In this document: piece by piece, positions 54,544 to 62,985 of the stretch
Layout of the letters: every line of letters starts with the position of its first letter
Numbering within the stretch: position 1 is the stretch's first letter
Assembly: GCF_001659785.1 (NCBI RefSeq)
Contig: NZ_CP015961.1
Location: forward strand, 2,046,001-2,110,000
From: Dietzia timorensis
GTDB taxonomy: Bacteria; Actinomycetota; Actinomycetes; Mycobacteriales; Mycobacteriaceae
DNA length: 64,000 nt
Direction of reading: 5' to 3'
The notes under the pieces: generated by a model
The model's input: the letters and a program-made list of their open reading frames with translations, nothing else
Told to the model about the DNA's origin: nothing
Databases searched by the model: none
Made by a program: the position numbers and the translations under genes

Positions 54544-55785
54544 CTACTTGTTTGCGCCGATGGTGACGGGCTCGTTCTCGTGATCCCAGTCGTTGTTCAC
54601 CGAATCCGCGGACACGGTCTGCGAACGCGAGTGCTGGTAGATGTACAACGACAGCGCGACGAGAATGATGAAGATCACGCTTCCGCCGATGAGCGCATCG
54701 CCCGTGGCCTTGGAGATGGATTCGGCGACGAGGAACGCGGTGAATCCGACGAGTCCGGCAAGCGGCAGAGTAATGACCCACGCTGCGAGCATTCGCCCGG
54801 CCACACCCCACCGCACCTTCGCGCCGGGCTTGCCGACACCGGAGCCGAGGATCGAGCCGGTAGCAACGTGCGTGGTGGACAGCGCCATGCCCGCGTGCGA
54901 GGACGTCATGATGATCGCTGCCGAGGCAGCCTCGGCCGCCATCCCCTGAGGGGATTCGATCTCGACGAGCCCCTTGCCCAAAGTGCGGATAATTCTCCAT
55001 CCACCCATGTACGTACCGGCTGCGATCGCCACGGCACAGGAGACGATGATCCAGACCGGGAGACCGTTCTCTGCGGCGTCAGAGGCATTGAGCTGGCCGG
55101 CAGCGACGAGCGCGAGGGCAATAACGCCCATCGTCTTCTGCGCATCGCCGGTGCCGTGCGCGAGAGAAACGAGCGAGGCGGTGCCGATTTGGCCCCAGCG
55201 GAAGCCACTGCGGCGGAAGTTATCGCCGACCGACTTTGTGATCGCGTACACCAGGGCCGTGCCGATCGCTGCGATTACGCCGGCAATGACCGGAGAGAAC
55301 AACGCGGGGACGACAACCTTGGAGATGACGCCGTTCCAGTTGACCGCGCCGGAGATGCCCGCGATCGCGGTGGCTCCGAGCCCCGCCCCGATCAGGCCGC
55401 CGAACAGCGCGTGTGAAGAGCTGGAGGGCAGGCCGAACAGCCACGTGAGCAAGTTCCAGATGATACCGCCGACAAGACCGGCGAAGACGATGAGAAGAGC
55501 CGTTTGGGAGTCGAGTCCGGCGACGAGTGCGCCGGATGCTTCCTTGCTCTGGATATGAAGAACGTCTGTCGTCACCGTGAGAGCAACCTCGACGGATAGG
55601 AACGCACCGACGAGATTGAGAATCGCAGACAGACCGACGGCGACCCTAGGGCTCAGAGCGCCGGTCGCGATGGAGGTCGCCATCGCGTTGCCGGTGTCGT
55701 GAAAGCCGTTGGTGAAGTCGAATGCCAGCGCGGTCATGACGACGAGCACGAGAATGATGAGGACAGAAATGGTCACGAGCATCAT
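54544..55785 (-). CDS. pitA: Low-affinity inorganic phosphate transporter PitA
   Basis: A 413-residue PiT-family carrier with the duplicated signature: FDFTNGFHDTGNAMATSIATGAL near the N-terminus and SLAHGTGDAQKTMGVIALAL in the second half. It takes up metal-phosphate with protons and is also a known low-level entry route for arsenate. About ten membrane segments. Confidence 0.92.
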   Translation of the reverse strand: MMLVTISVLIILVLVVMTALAFDFTNGFHDTGNAMATSIATGALSPRVAVGLSAILNLVGAFLSVEVALTVTTDVLHIQSKEASGALVAGLDSQTALLIVFAGLVGGIIWNLLTWLFGLPSSSSHALFGGLIGAGLGATAIAGISGAVNWNGVISKVVVPALFSPVIAGVIAAIGTALVYAITKSVGDNFRRSGFRWGQIGTASLVSLAHGTGDAQKTMGVIALALVAAGQLNASDAAENGLPVWIIVSCAVAIAAGTYMGGWRIIRTLGKGLVEIESPQGMAAEAASAAIIMTSSHAGMALSTTHVATGSILGSGVGKPGAKVRWGVAGRMLAAWVITLPLAGLVGFTAFLVAESISKATGDALIGGSVIFIILVALSLYIYQHSRSQTVSADSVNNDWDHENEPVTIGANK

Positions 55786-55930
55786 TGTGCTCTTGCGCTA
55801 GGCAATGGACAAAAATCATCGGCGCCAACTCACGGTGCTGACCTGCAATTATCTCAATTTTTCCCAGAGTTCACCTTCTGTACACCAAGACTGAGGACAA
55901 ACTCTAATCCTCTATGCGAAAACAAAAATG

Positions 55931-55967
55931 CCAAAGGCCGGAACGAGTGCCCGTTCCGGCCTTGGCA
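55931..55967 (-). terminator. Terminator after leuB
   Basis: GCCAAGGCCGGAACG and its complement form a stem of about 15 bp with a single bulge. The leftward tail TTTTTGTTTT is strongly T-rich, so it ends the leuB transcript before pitA. Confidence 0.88.
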
Positions 55968-55988
55968 GTGCGAGAATCCGAATGCGAA

Positions 55989-57002
55989 TCAGAGTGCGGC
56001 CACGATGGCGTCTCCGATCTCAGGCGTGGACATTTCGTCTTCTCCGCGATTGGACAGGAAGCTTTCCACGGCGTCCTCGACGCGAACGGCTTCGGCCTCA
56101 TGCCCGAGGTGGCGAAGGAGAAGCACGGCGGACAAGATCGCAGCGGTCGGATCGGCCAACTGCTGTCCCGCGATATCCGGAGCGGATCCGTGGACGGGTT
56201 CGAACATCGACGGGTTGGTTCCCGAGGCGTCGATATTGCCGGATGCAGCCGTGCCGATCCCCCCGGTTACCGCTCCGGCCAGGTCGGTGATGATGTCGCC
56301 GAAGAGGTTGTCGGTGACGATCACGTCGAAGCGCGAGGGGTTGTCCACGAGGTAGATCATCGCGGCATCGATGTGGCAATAGTCGACCTCGACTCCGGGG
56401 TAGTCCCTGGAGACCTCGGTGACCGTGCGCTGCCACAGTCCCCCACCGTTGACCAGAACGTTGGTCTTATGGACCAGAGTGAGCTTGTTCCGTCTCGCCG
56501 CGGCACGCTCGAACGCGTCGCGAACCACTCGCTCGACGCCGAACCTGGTGTTCATGCTCGTTTCGGTGGCGACCTCATGCGGGGTGCCCACACGGATCGC
56601 ACCACCGTTACCGGTGTAGAGCCCCTCGGTTCCCTCGCGGACGACGACGAAGTCGATCTCCCCGGGCTCGGCCAGCGGGCTCCGCTCGCCCGGGTAGAGC
56701 CGAGAAGGGCGCAAGTTCACGTGGTGGTCCAACGCGAAGCGCAGGGGCAGAAGCAACCCGCGCTCGAGCACGCCGGGCGCAACCTTGCGCGGATCTCCGA
56801 TGGCTCCGAGCAGAATGGCGTCGTGCTCTCGCAGTGCGGCGACATCGGCGTCGGTGAGCAGATCGTTGGTGCGAAGGTAGCGCTCCGCACCGAAATCGAA
56901 CTCGGTCTTCTCGATACCCGGGAGTACGGCGTCGAGCACCTTGACGGCTTCCGCCGTGACCTCGGTGCCGATTCCGTCGCCGGGAATGACCGCTAGTTTC
57001 AT
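55989..57002 (-). CDS. leuB: 3-Isopropylmalate dehydrogenase
   Basis: A 337-residue LeuB: N-terminal [14 protein letters not shown], substrate arginines in LRPSRLYPG and [24 protein letters not shown], and the metal aspartates in [13 protein letters not shown]. It oxidises and decarboxylates 3-isopropylmalate for leucine. It follows serA by 42 bp. Confidence 0.95.
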   Translation of the reverse strand: MKLAVIPGDGIGTEVTAEAVKVLDAVLPGIEKTEFDFGAERYLRTNDLLTDADVAALREHDAILLGAIGDPRKVAPGVLERGLLLPLRFALDHHVNLRPSRLYPGERSPLAEPGEIDFVVVREGTEGLYTGNGGAIRVGTPHEVATETSMNTRFGVERVVRDAFERAAARRNKLTLVHKTNVLVNGGGLWQRTVTEVSRDYPGVEVDYCHIDAAMIYLVDNPSRFDVIVTDNLFGDIITDLAGAVTGGIGTAASGNIDASGTNPSMFEPVHGSAPDIAGQQLADPTAAILSAVLLLRHLGHEAEAVRVEDAVESFLSNRGEDEMSTPEIGDAIVAAL

Positions 57003-57044
57003 TTCACACCCACTTCTATCGAAGGAACTCTGGTGACCTGGCTG

Positions 57045-58637
57045 CTAGTCCAGGTTGACCTGCGACACCTGTGCATCCAGCTGCTCGGTGATTTGATCGA
57101 TCACTGAACCGGAGACGAGTCGGTCGACCCGGAGGATCACTGTCGCCCCATCACCCTCGGCGTCCTGGCTCAGCGCCGCGGCTTGGATGTCGATTCCCTC
57201 GCCTCCGAGAATCGTGCCGACCTTGCCGAGCACGCCCGGGCGATCGCCGTACGACACGATGAGGTTGAAGCCCTCGGCGCGAAGGTCCAGGCTGCGCTCG
57301 TTGATGCGAACGATCTTCTGCACGTTCTGCAGGCCCGTGAGTGCGCCGGAGACCGTCGCCTTGCTGCCGTCTGCGGTCACAGCCGTGACGGTGACGGTCG
57401 AACGGTGGGTCGCCGACTCCGAACGAGTGGACACGTCGACAGTGACCCCACGCTGCTCGGCGAGCTGCCCGACGTTGACGAACGTGGCCGGGGTGTCCGT
57501 GGTGGCGGCGAAGAGCCCGCGAAGGGCTGCAAGCCCGAGCACATCTACCGTCTCGGCCGATAGCTCGCCGGCGACCTCGACCTGCACGGTGCTCGTCACA
57601 TCCGGAGCAAGCTCGCCCGCGACGCTGCCGAGCTTGCGGACAAGGTCGAGCCAAGGGGCGACCTCGTCGCCGACCGGGCCACCGGAAACGTTCACGGCGT
57701 CCGGAACGAACTCCCCTTGCAGCGCCAGCAGCACCGAACGCGCCACGTCGGTTCCGGCGCGGTCCTGCGCCTCCGCCGTGGATGCGCCAAGGTGCGGAGT
57801 GACGACGGTGTTGTCGAGTTCGAACAGCGGCGAGTCCGTGCACGGTTCGCTGTCGAACACGTCGAGCCCAGCCGCGCGAACCTTGCCTGACTTGAGGGCT
57901 TCGACGAGGTCCGCCTCGACGATGAGTCCACCGCGGGCCGCGTTGACGATGATGATTCCGTCCTTCGCCTTCGCGAAGCGACCGGCATCGATGAGCCCGG
58001 CGGTCTCGGCGGTCTTCGGCAGGTGGACGGTAATGATGTCGGCGCGGGACATGAGCTCGTCGAGCTCGACGAGCTCGATTCCGAGCTGGGCGGCGCGCGC
58101 AGCGGGAAGGTAGGGATCGTATGCGACGACGTGAGTCTCGAAGGCCGCGAGGCGGCTCGCCACGAGCTGGCCGATGCGGCCGAGTCCGACGACGCCGACC
58201 GTCTTGTCGCGGAGCTCGACACCGTTGAAGGACGAGCGCTTCCACGTGTGCTCGCGCAACGTCTTGTCCGCGGCCGGCACCTGTCGGCACGCGGAGAGGA
58301 TAAGAGCGAGAGCATGCTCTGCAGCCGAGTGGATATTCGACGTCGGCGCGTTGACGACCATGACGCCACGCTCGGTCGCCGCGGGGATCTCGACATTGTC
58401 CAGGCCTACACCGGCGCGCCCAACGATCTTCAGCTTCGGTGCGGCCGCGAGAACCTCGGCGTCGACCTTCGTTGCCGAACGAACGAGAAGTGCGTCTGCA
58501 TCGGCTACGGCCTCGAGCAGCTTCGGACGGTCTGGGCCATCCACCCAACGGACCTCGACGCTGTCGCCGAGCGCATCGACGGTGGACTGGGCGAGCTTGT
58601 CGGCGATAAGTACGACCGGACGGCCACTAGCACTCAC
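57045..58637 (-). CDS. serA: D-3-phosphoglycerate dehydrogenase
   Basis: A 530-residue SerA of the long mycobacterial type. The NAD-binding domain has GVVGLGRIGQLVASRL near residue 145, the catalytic histidine is in VTPHLGASTAEAQDR, then the intervening domain (about 320-450) and a C-terminal ACT domain (FNLIVSYGDRPGVLG) for serine feedback. First step of serine synthesis. Confidence 0.95.
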   Translation of the reverse strand: MSASGRPVVLIADKLAQSTVDALGDSVEVRWVDGPDRPKLLEAVADADALLVRSATKVDAEVLAAAPKLKIVGRAGVGLDNVEIPAATERGVMVVNAPTSNIHSAAEHALALILSACRQVPAADKTLREHTWKRSSFNGVELRDKTVGVVGLGRIGQLVASRLAAFETHVVAYDPYLPAARAAQLGIELVELDELMSRADIITVHLPKTAETAGLIDAGRFAKAKDGIIIVNAARGGLIVEADLVEALKSGKVRAAGLDVFDSEPCTDSPLFELDNTVVTPHLGASTAEAQDRAGTDVARSVLLALQGEFVPDAVNVSGGPVGDEVAPWLDLVRKLGSVAGELAPDVTSTVQVEVAGELSAETVDVLGLAALRGLFAATTDTPATFVNVGQLAEQRGVTVDVSTRSESATHRSTVTVTAVTADGSKATVSGALTGLQNVQKIVRINERSLDLRAEGFNLIVSYGDRPGVLGKVGTILGGEGIDIQAAALSQDAEGDGATVILRVDRLVSGSVIDQITEQLDAQVSQVNLD

Positions 58638-58971
58638 GAGGGGACTCTCCTTGCGGTTGCGGTTGGTGATTCTTTTCGTCTTCGTTGCTTCTCATCATTG
58701 CGTCGGACGGGACTTCCGCGCCTGTCCGGCGAATTTCTCATTCCAGCCTAGTCGCCCGCGCGTCGGGGACATACACCGCCGGCACCGAGGTGGCTCAACT
58801 CACATGTTCAAGATATGGACCTCGCGTCCCACGGAACGAACCGTATGGGGTCGGAGGAAGTCGCCGCCTGTAGGCCACGGACCTCACTGGCAGATAGACT
58901 TGGTCGACGCGCAGAACACCAGCTAGGCGCCTGCGAAAGTCCCCGATTCAACACTCGCACGAGGAGCACAA
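58638..58971. other. Intergenic region between serA and SIP2
   Basis: Divergent promoter region. AGGAG lies 5 bp before GTG 58972. I found no convincing DtxR box here and no gene. Confidence 0.4.
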
Positions 58972-59718
58972 GTGTCCTACCTACTCAAGGTCGTCGAGGC
59001 GAGTACCCACAGCGACGCATTCCGGCGAATCGTCTTTACCGGAAAAGGGATCGGGCCCCTTCTCAAGGCGTCCGACGGCGACGCCTACGTGAAGTTGTTC
59101 TTTTTCCCCGAAGGTGTCAAGCCACCTAAGGACGCTGACATGAAGAAGCTGCGCAAGTCGCTCGCCCCCAAAGATCGTCCGCAGTCGCGCAGCTACACGA
59201 TTGCCGCCGTCAACAAGAAGGACAAGACCCTCACGATCGATTTCACGCGTCACTCCAACGGTGGTGTCGGCTCGGCGTGGGCCGAGACTGCGGCACCCGG
59301 TTCGTGGGTTTATGCGTTCGGCCCACGAGGCAAGTACTCCCCGGATCCGAAGGCCGACGCGATCATCATCCTCGCCGACAATCCGGGGATTCCGGCCGCA
59401 AGGCGCGTCATCGAACGTGCGAAGCACCCAAAACGTCTTCGCGTGATCTTCGATACGACCCTCTCCCACGAGGAGCTGGACCTGCCGGAGAAGGTCGGTT
59501 CGGTCACGCTCATCGACTCCACCAGAGGCAAGACGACCCTTCGAGACGAGGTCGAAAGGCTCACACTGCCCCGGGGTGACGTCGAGGTTTTCGCGCGCGG
59601 AGAGAAGTACGTAACCAAGAAACTCCTCGGTCAGTACTTTCGCGAGCTGGGACTGCCATCGAAGCGGGTATCGATCTCGGGCTATTGGGGCGCACCGAAA
59701 AGCGATAAGAAGCGTTAG
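58972..59718 (+). CDS. Siderophore-interacting protein 2
   Basis: A 248-residue SIP-family flavoprotein: RSYTIAAVNKKDKTL (flavin site), GSAWAETAAPGSWVYAFGPRG, and VSISGYWGAPKSDKKR at the end. It is a distant paralogue of SIP1 at 50929, converging on the entB-like gene by 4 bp. It likely reduces a ferric siderophore. Confidence 0.88.
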   Translation: MSYLLKVVEASTHSDAFRRIVFTGKGIGPLLKASDGDAYVKLFFFPEGVKPPKDADMKKLRKSLAPKDRPQSRSYTIAAVNKKDKTLTIDFTRHSNGGVGSAWAETAAPGSWVYAFGPRGKYSPDPKADAIIILADNPGIPAARRVIERAKHPKRLRVIFDTTLSHEELDLPEKVGSVTLIDSTRGKTTLRDEVERLTLPRGDVEVFARGEKYVTKKLLGQYFRELGLPSKRVSISGYWGAPKSDKKR

Positions 59719-60410
59719 CCTCTACCGGTGTAGGAGGTCGACTCGGCCGGCCCGTGGGGAGATAGGCCAGGGGTGATCCCCTGGCGAATAAACGCGGACT
59801 CGACCTCGTCGGCGGTCACCGAGACGCCGCAGCGCTTGTTGACGAAATCGATCGTCGTCGCGTGTTCTTCCCGCGAGAAGTCGGCTAGCGCGTCCGAGAC
59901 GACGAACGGCTTGATGTCGTTCATGAAGGCATCTACTGCGGTGGCCTGACATCCCATGTGCGCGTACACACCGGTGATCACGAGCTGATCTAGGCCCGCC
60001 TCACTCATGAGGTGCAGGAGATCGGTGCGAGCGAAAGCAGAATAGCGCCACTTCGTGATGACGATGTCCTCTTCGCGAGGGCGGAGGCGGTCGACGACCT
60101 CGGTGTCGACACCGTCGGACATCCCGTTGCCCCAGAACTCGCGAAGTAGGCCGCGGCGATAGGGATGCTGATCGCCCGGCTGAACCGAATAGATGACAGG
60201 GACATTGTTCGCTCGGGCCGTCTCGACGACCGAGGCCATCGAATCGATCGCAGTGGACATCGGTTCTGCGCACTCGTCATAGGCGCGGATGAAGTAGTTC
60301 TGCATGTCGTGGACGAGGACCGCACAGGTTTCGGGCTCAATGCCCCAGTTCACGCGTCGTTCTTGCGTGGGCTCTGGTATCTCGTACGGCGCGATGGCCG
60401 GAATCGCCAT
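59715..60410 (-). CDS. Isochorismatase (EntB/DhbB N-domain type)
   Basis: A 231-residue isochorismatase: VHDMQNYFIRAYD, KWRYSAFARTDL and GVYAHMGCQATAVDAF, carrying the catalytic Asp-Lys-Cys set of the cysteine-hydrolase fold. It turns isochorismate into 2,3-dihydro-2,3-dihydroxybenzoate. The aryl-carrier domain of bifunctional EntB is absent; the C-terminus stops after the hydrolase fold and a short helix. ATG 60410 has GGGAA upstream; an earlier GTG is less likely. It lies downstream of the entA-like gene with an iron box in the 78-bp gap. Confidence 0.88.
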   Translation of the reverse strand: MAIPAIAPYEIPEPTQERRVNWGIEPETCAVLVHDMQNYFIRAYDECAEPMSTAIDSMASVVETARANNVPVIYSVQPGDQHPYRRGLLREFWGNGMSDGVDTEVVDRLRPREEDIVITKWRYSAFARTDLLHLMSEAGLDQLVITGVYAHMGCQATAVDAFMNDIKPFVVSDALADFSREEHATTIDFVNKRCGVSVTADEVESAFIRQGITPGLSPHGPAESTSYTGRG

Positions 60411-60453
60411 GGGTGTTCCCTTTCCGCAGGCCATAGACCGCTTTTCGAAGGTC

Positions 60454-60472
60454 TATGCGAAGGCTAACCTTA
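60454..60472 (-). promoter_or_regulatory. DtxR/IdeR-like iron box before the isochorismatase gene
   Basis: TATGCGAAGGCTAACCTTA, with core AAGGCTAACCTT, matches the DtxR consensus at about 13 of 19 positions. It lies 44 bp before the entB-like start and just after the entA-like stop, suggesting a separate iron-controlled promoter. Confidence 0.6.
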
Positions 60473-60488
60473 ATTACGTTGGGCAACC

Positions 60489-61310
60489 TTACCTCTGCGC
60501 CGCGCCGCCGTCCACGACCAGGTCTTGCATCGTCATATGTTGTGCAGACTCACTCAACAGGAAAGATACGACGCCGGCGAGGTCAGACGGATCGGCAATG
60601 CGCCCCAGCGGTATACCGGTTTTGAAGTCGGCGGGGACGCCTGCGATGACGTCTTCCTCCCCCGACGGATCGGCCCAACCATCGGTCACCATCGGAGTGC
60701 GCGTCGTACCCGGCGCAACGACGTTGCATCTGACGCCGAACTCCGCGGCCTCCAGTCCCAGGGACTTGGTGAAGTGCGCGGCCGCTGCCTTCGATGCGGC
60801 ATAGGCCGCCATGCTCGCACGCGGCACAACCGCGGAATTGGAGGCGACCGTGACGATCCCGCGGCCATTTCGCGGATCGCCGGGGAGTTGACGCCGCATG
60901 AGCGCCAACGCAGCCTTGCTCACGAGAAACACGCCGAAGGCATTGACCGAGAACAGCGCATTCCAATCGTCCGCCGGGGTCTCGAGGACACGGCTCGAAC
61001 GAAGCACGCCCGCGACGTTGACAGCGCCGTGCAGAGTCGCCCCGCGTTCACTACACACCTGATCCACGAACGTGAAAACAGAATCGACATCATTCTCGTC
61101 ATCGACCCGCATCCTTCGCGTCAAGACCTGACCTGAAGAGGCGCGTGGCTCTTCTCGGTCGGTCGCGACCACGAGGTAACCCGCCGCGTCGAGGGCCTCG
61201 ACGACCGCCGATCCGATCCCACCGGACGCGCCGGTCACCACAACCACCTTGTTGGGTTGATCCTCGGCTGCGCCGGTGGTTCCGGCTGCCTCCCTGCTCT
61301 CAGCTCCCAT
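60489..61310 (-). CDS. EntA-like 2,3-dihydro-2,3-dihydroxybenzoate dehydrogenase
   Basis: A 273-residue short-chain dehydrogenase: TGASGGIGSAVVEAL, NVAGVLR, the active site MAAYAASKAAAAHFTKSLGLE, and RCNVVAPGTTRTPM. The run PRASMAAYAASKAA and the RCNVV(A/S)PG(T/S)T segment are typical of EntA/DhbA. It oxidises the product of the neighbouring isochorismatase to 2,3-dihydroxybenzoate. ATG 61310 is chosen; the upstream extension lacks similarity. Confidence 0.82.
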   Translation of the reverse strand: MGAESREAAGTTGAAEDQPNKVVVVTGASGGIGSAVVEALDAAGYLVVATDREEPRASSGQVLTRRMRVDDENDVDSVFTFVDQVCSERGATLHGAVNVAGVLRSSRVLETPADDWNALFSVNAFGVFLVSKAALALMRRQLPGDPRNGRGIVTVASNSAVVPRASMAAYAASKAAAAHFTKSLGLEAAEFGVRCNVVAPGTTRTPMVTDGWADPSGEEDVIAGVPADFKTGIPLGRIADPSDLAGVVSFLLSESAQHMTMQDLVVDGGAAQR

Positions 61311-61403
61311 GCGCCCTCTTCCCTCTACTGCGGGATTGCTGCGCATCCCGCGACTTCTCCGATCGGCAGGCACAATGGTGCCACGAAAGGAAGGGATGCC
61401 GCC

Positions 61404-62978
61404 GTGCCGCATGACACTGACCGTGATGACCCAGCCTGCGAGAGCGAAAGTGCTGACGCGGGCGCGCGCAGCCGTCCCGGCAGAGTCGATGTCGACATAG
61501 TCGGCTCGGGGCCCAATGGGCTGTCCGCGGCAATTTCCCTGGCCAGGCAGGGGTTCTCGGTCCGCGTCCTCGAGGCCTCGGACACTCCCGGCGGCGGCAG
61601 TCGGACGGTGCCATTGGCGAGCCAGGGGCCCCACGCCGATCTCCTCAGCGACCCCTGTGCTGCGGTGCACCCGCTGGCGCTGGCCTCGCCGTTTTTCCGT
61701 TCGCTCGACTTGGAAAGGCACGGGCTCACGTTTCTCCACGCACCGTTCGCGCTCGGCCACCCCCTCCCCTCGCGGGGGACCTCCGTCGCGCTGCGCCGCG
61801 ATCTTTCCACGGTCGATGCCGAATCGTTCGGATCGGAGGCGGAGGCGTCGGCCTGGCGGCGAATCATCGGGACGGCATCACGGTATTCCGACGACTTGGC
61901 CGCGCTTCTCCTCGGGGATGGACGGCGTCCGACGTCAGGAGCAGATTTTGCTCTTGCCGACACCACTGGGCAGGCCGTGCGCTCGGTGGTGCGCGGGGCT
62001 CGTGGCTTCGCTTCCGCGCTTGCCCGTTCGTACGGGGAGATCGCGCTGCGCCCGGGTTCGGCGGTATCGGCAGTGCTCGCGGGGCTCGCGGTACATGCGA
62101 TCGCGCCGCCTGCACGCCCGGTGTCGATGGCGTCCGGTGTGCTGTTGGGGGCGACCCTGCACGGCCACGGCTGGCCGATCGTGAACGGCGGCTCGGGCGC
62201 GATCGTCGCCGCGATGCGTGCCGAGCTCGAGTCTTACGGCGGCCAGGTGGAATGCGGTCGGCGGATCGACTCACTGGATCACCTCGATGGTCGCGCCATC
62301 GTGCTCGCGGTCGGTGCGCTTGAGGCGAGGCGTATCCTCGGCGCTTCGGCGGGACTTCGAGCCCGCCTGCTGAGGCCTTCGCCCGGTGGGGCTGCCGCTC
62401 GCGTCGACTTCGTTCTACACGGCGACGTGCCGTGGACCGACGAACGGCTCGGCCACGCGGGAACGGTGCACCTCACCGGCGACTATCGTCATGTCGACAC
62501 TGCGGAAAAGGCGGCCCGCTCAGGCGAGGTGCCGGACTCCCCCGCCATACTCGCCAGCCAGCCATGGACTGCCGACCCCGCCCGTATTTCGCCAGATGGG
62601 CGCCGAGTGTTGTGGAGCTACGCCCACGTCCCGAACGGGAGCGAGGTGTCGGTGACCGAGCGGGTCACGCGCGTCATCGAGGCCTCCGCGCCGGGTTTCC
62701 GGGATGTCGTCGACGCGACTATCGAGCGCGGTCCGGCGGATCTGGAAAGATACAACGCCTCCTACCCCGGTGGGGATATCGCGTCGATCGCAGCCGATGT
62801 ACCGGGCATGGCGTTTCGATTCGCCCGCTCCGCCGATCCGTACTCCGGAGGCGCACGGGGAGTGTGGATGGCCTCCGCGTCGACGCCCCCCGGGCCTGGT
62901 GTGCACGGGATGGCAGGCGCTCACGCGGCGCGCCGGGTTGCCGAATATCTTCACAGCGACCACTCCTCGCGGGGCTAG
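61404..62978 (+). CDS. FAD-dependent oxidoreductase (phytoene-desaturase-like)
   Basis: A 524-residue amine-oxidase/carotenoid-desaturase-type flavoprotein: DIVGSGPNGLSAAISLARQG with LEASDTPGGGSRT near the N-terminus and the C-terminal GVWMASASTPPGPGVHGMAG flavin motif. GTG 61404 with AAGGAAGGG 8 bp upstream gives a normal start. The substrate is unknown; no other carotenoid genes are nearby. It is divergent from the entA-like gene by 93 bp. Confidence 0.82.
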   Translation: MPHDTDRDDPACESESADAGARSRPGRVDVDIVGSGPNGLSAAISLARQGFSVRVLEASDTPGGGSRTVPLASQGPHADLLSDPCAAVHPLALASPFFRSLDLERHGLTFLHAPFALGHPLPSRGTSVALRRDLSTVDAESFGSEAEASAWRRIIGTASRYSDDLAALLLGDGRRPTSGADFALADTTGQAVRSVVRGARGFASALARSYGEIALRPGSAVSAVLAGLAVHAIAPPARPVSMASGVLLGATLHGHGWPIVNGGSGAIVAAMRAELESYGGQVECGRRIDSLDHLDGRAIVLAVGALEARRILGASAGLRARLLRPSPGGAAARVDFVLHGDVPWTDERLGHAGTVHLTGDYRHVDTAEKAARSGEVPDSPAILASQPWTADPARISPDGRRVLWSYAHVPNGSEVSVTERVTRVIEASAPGFRDVVDATIERGPADLERYNASYPGGDIASIAADVPGMAFRFARSADPYSGGARGVWMASASTPPGPGVHGMAGAHAARRVAEYLHSDHSSRG

Positions 62979-62985
62979 TCGCAGG

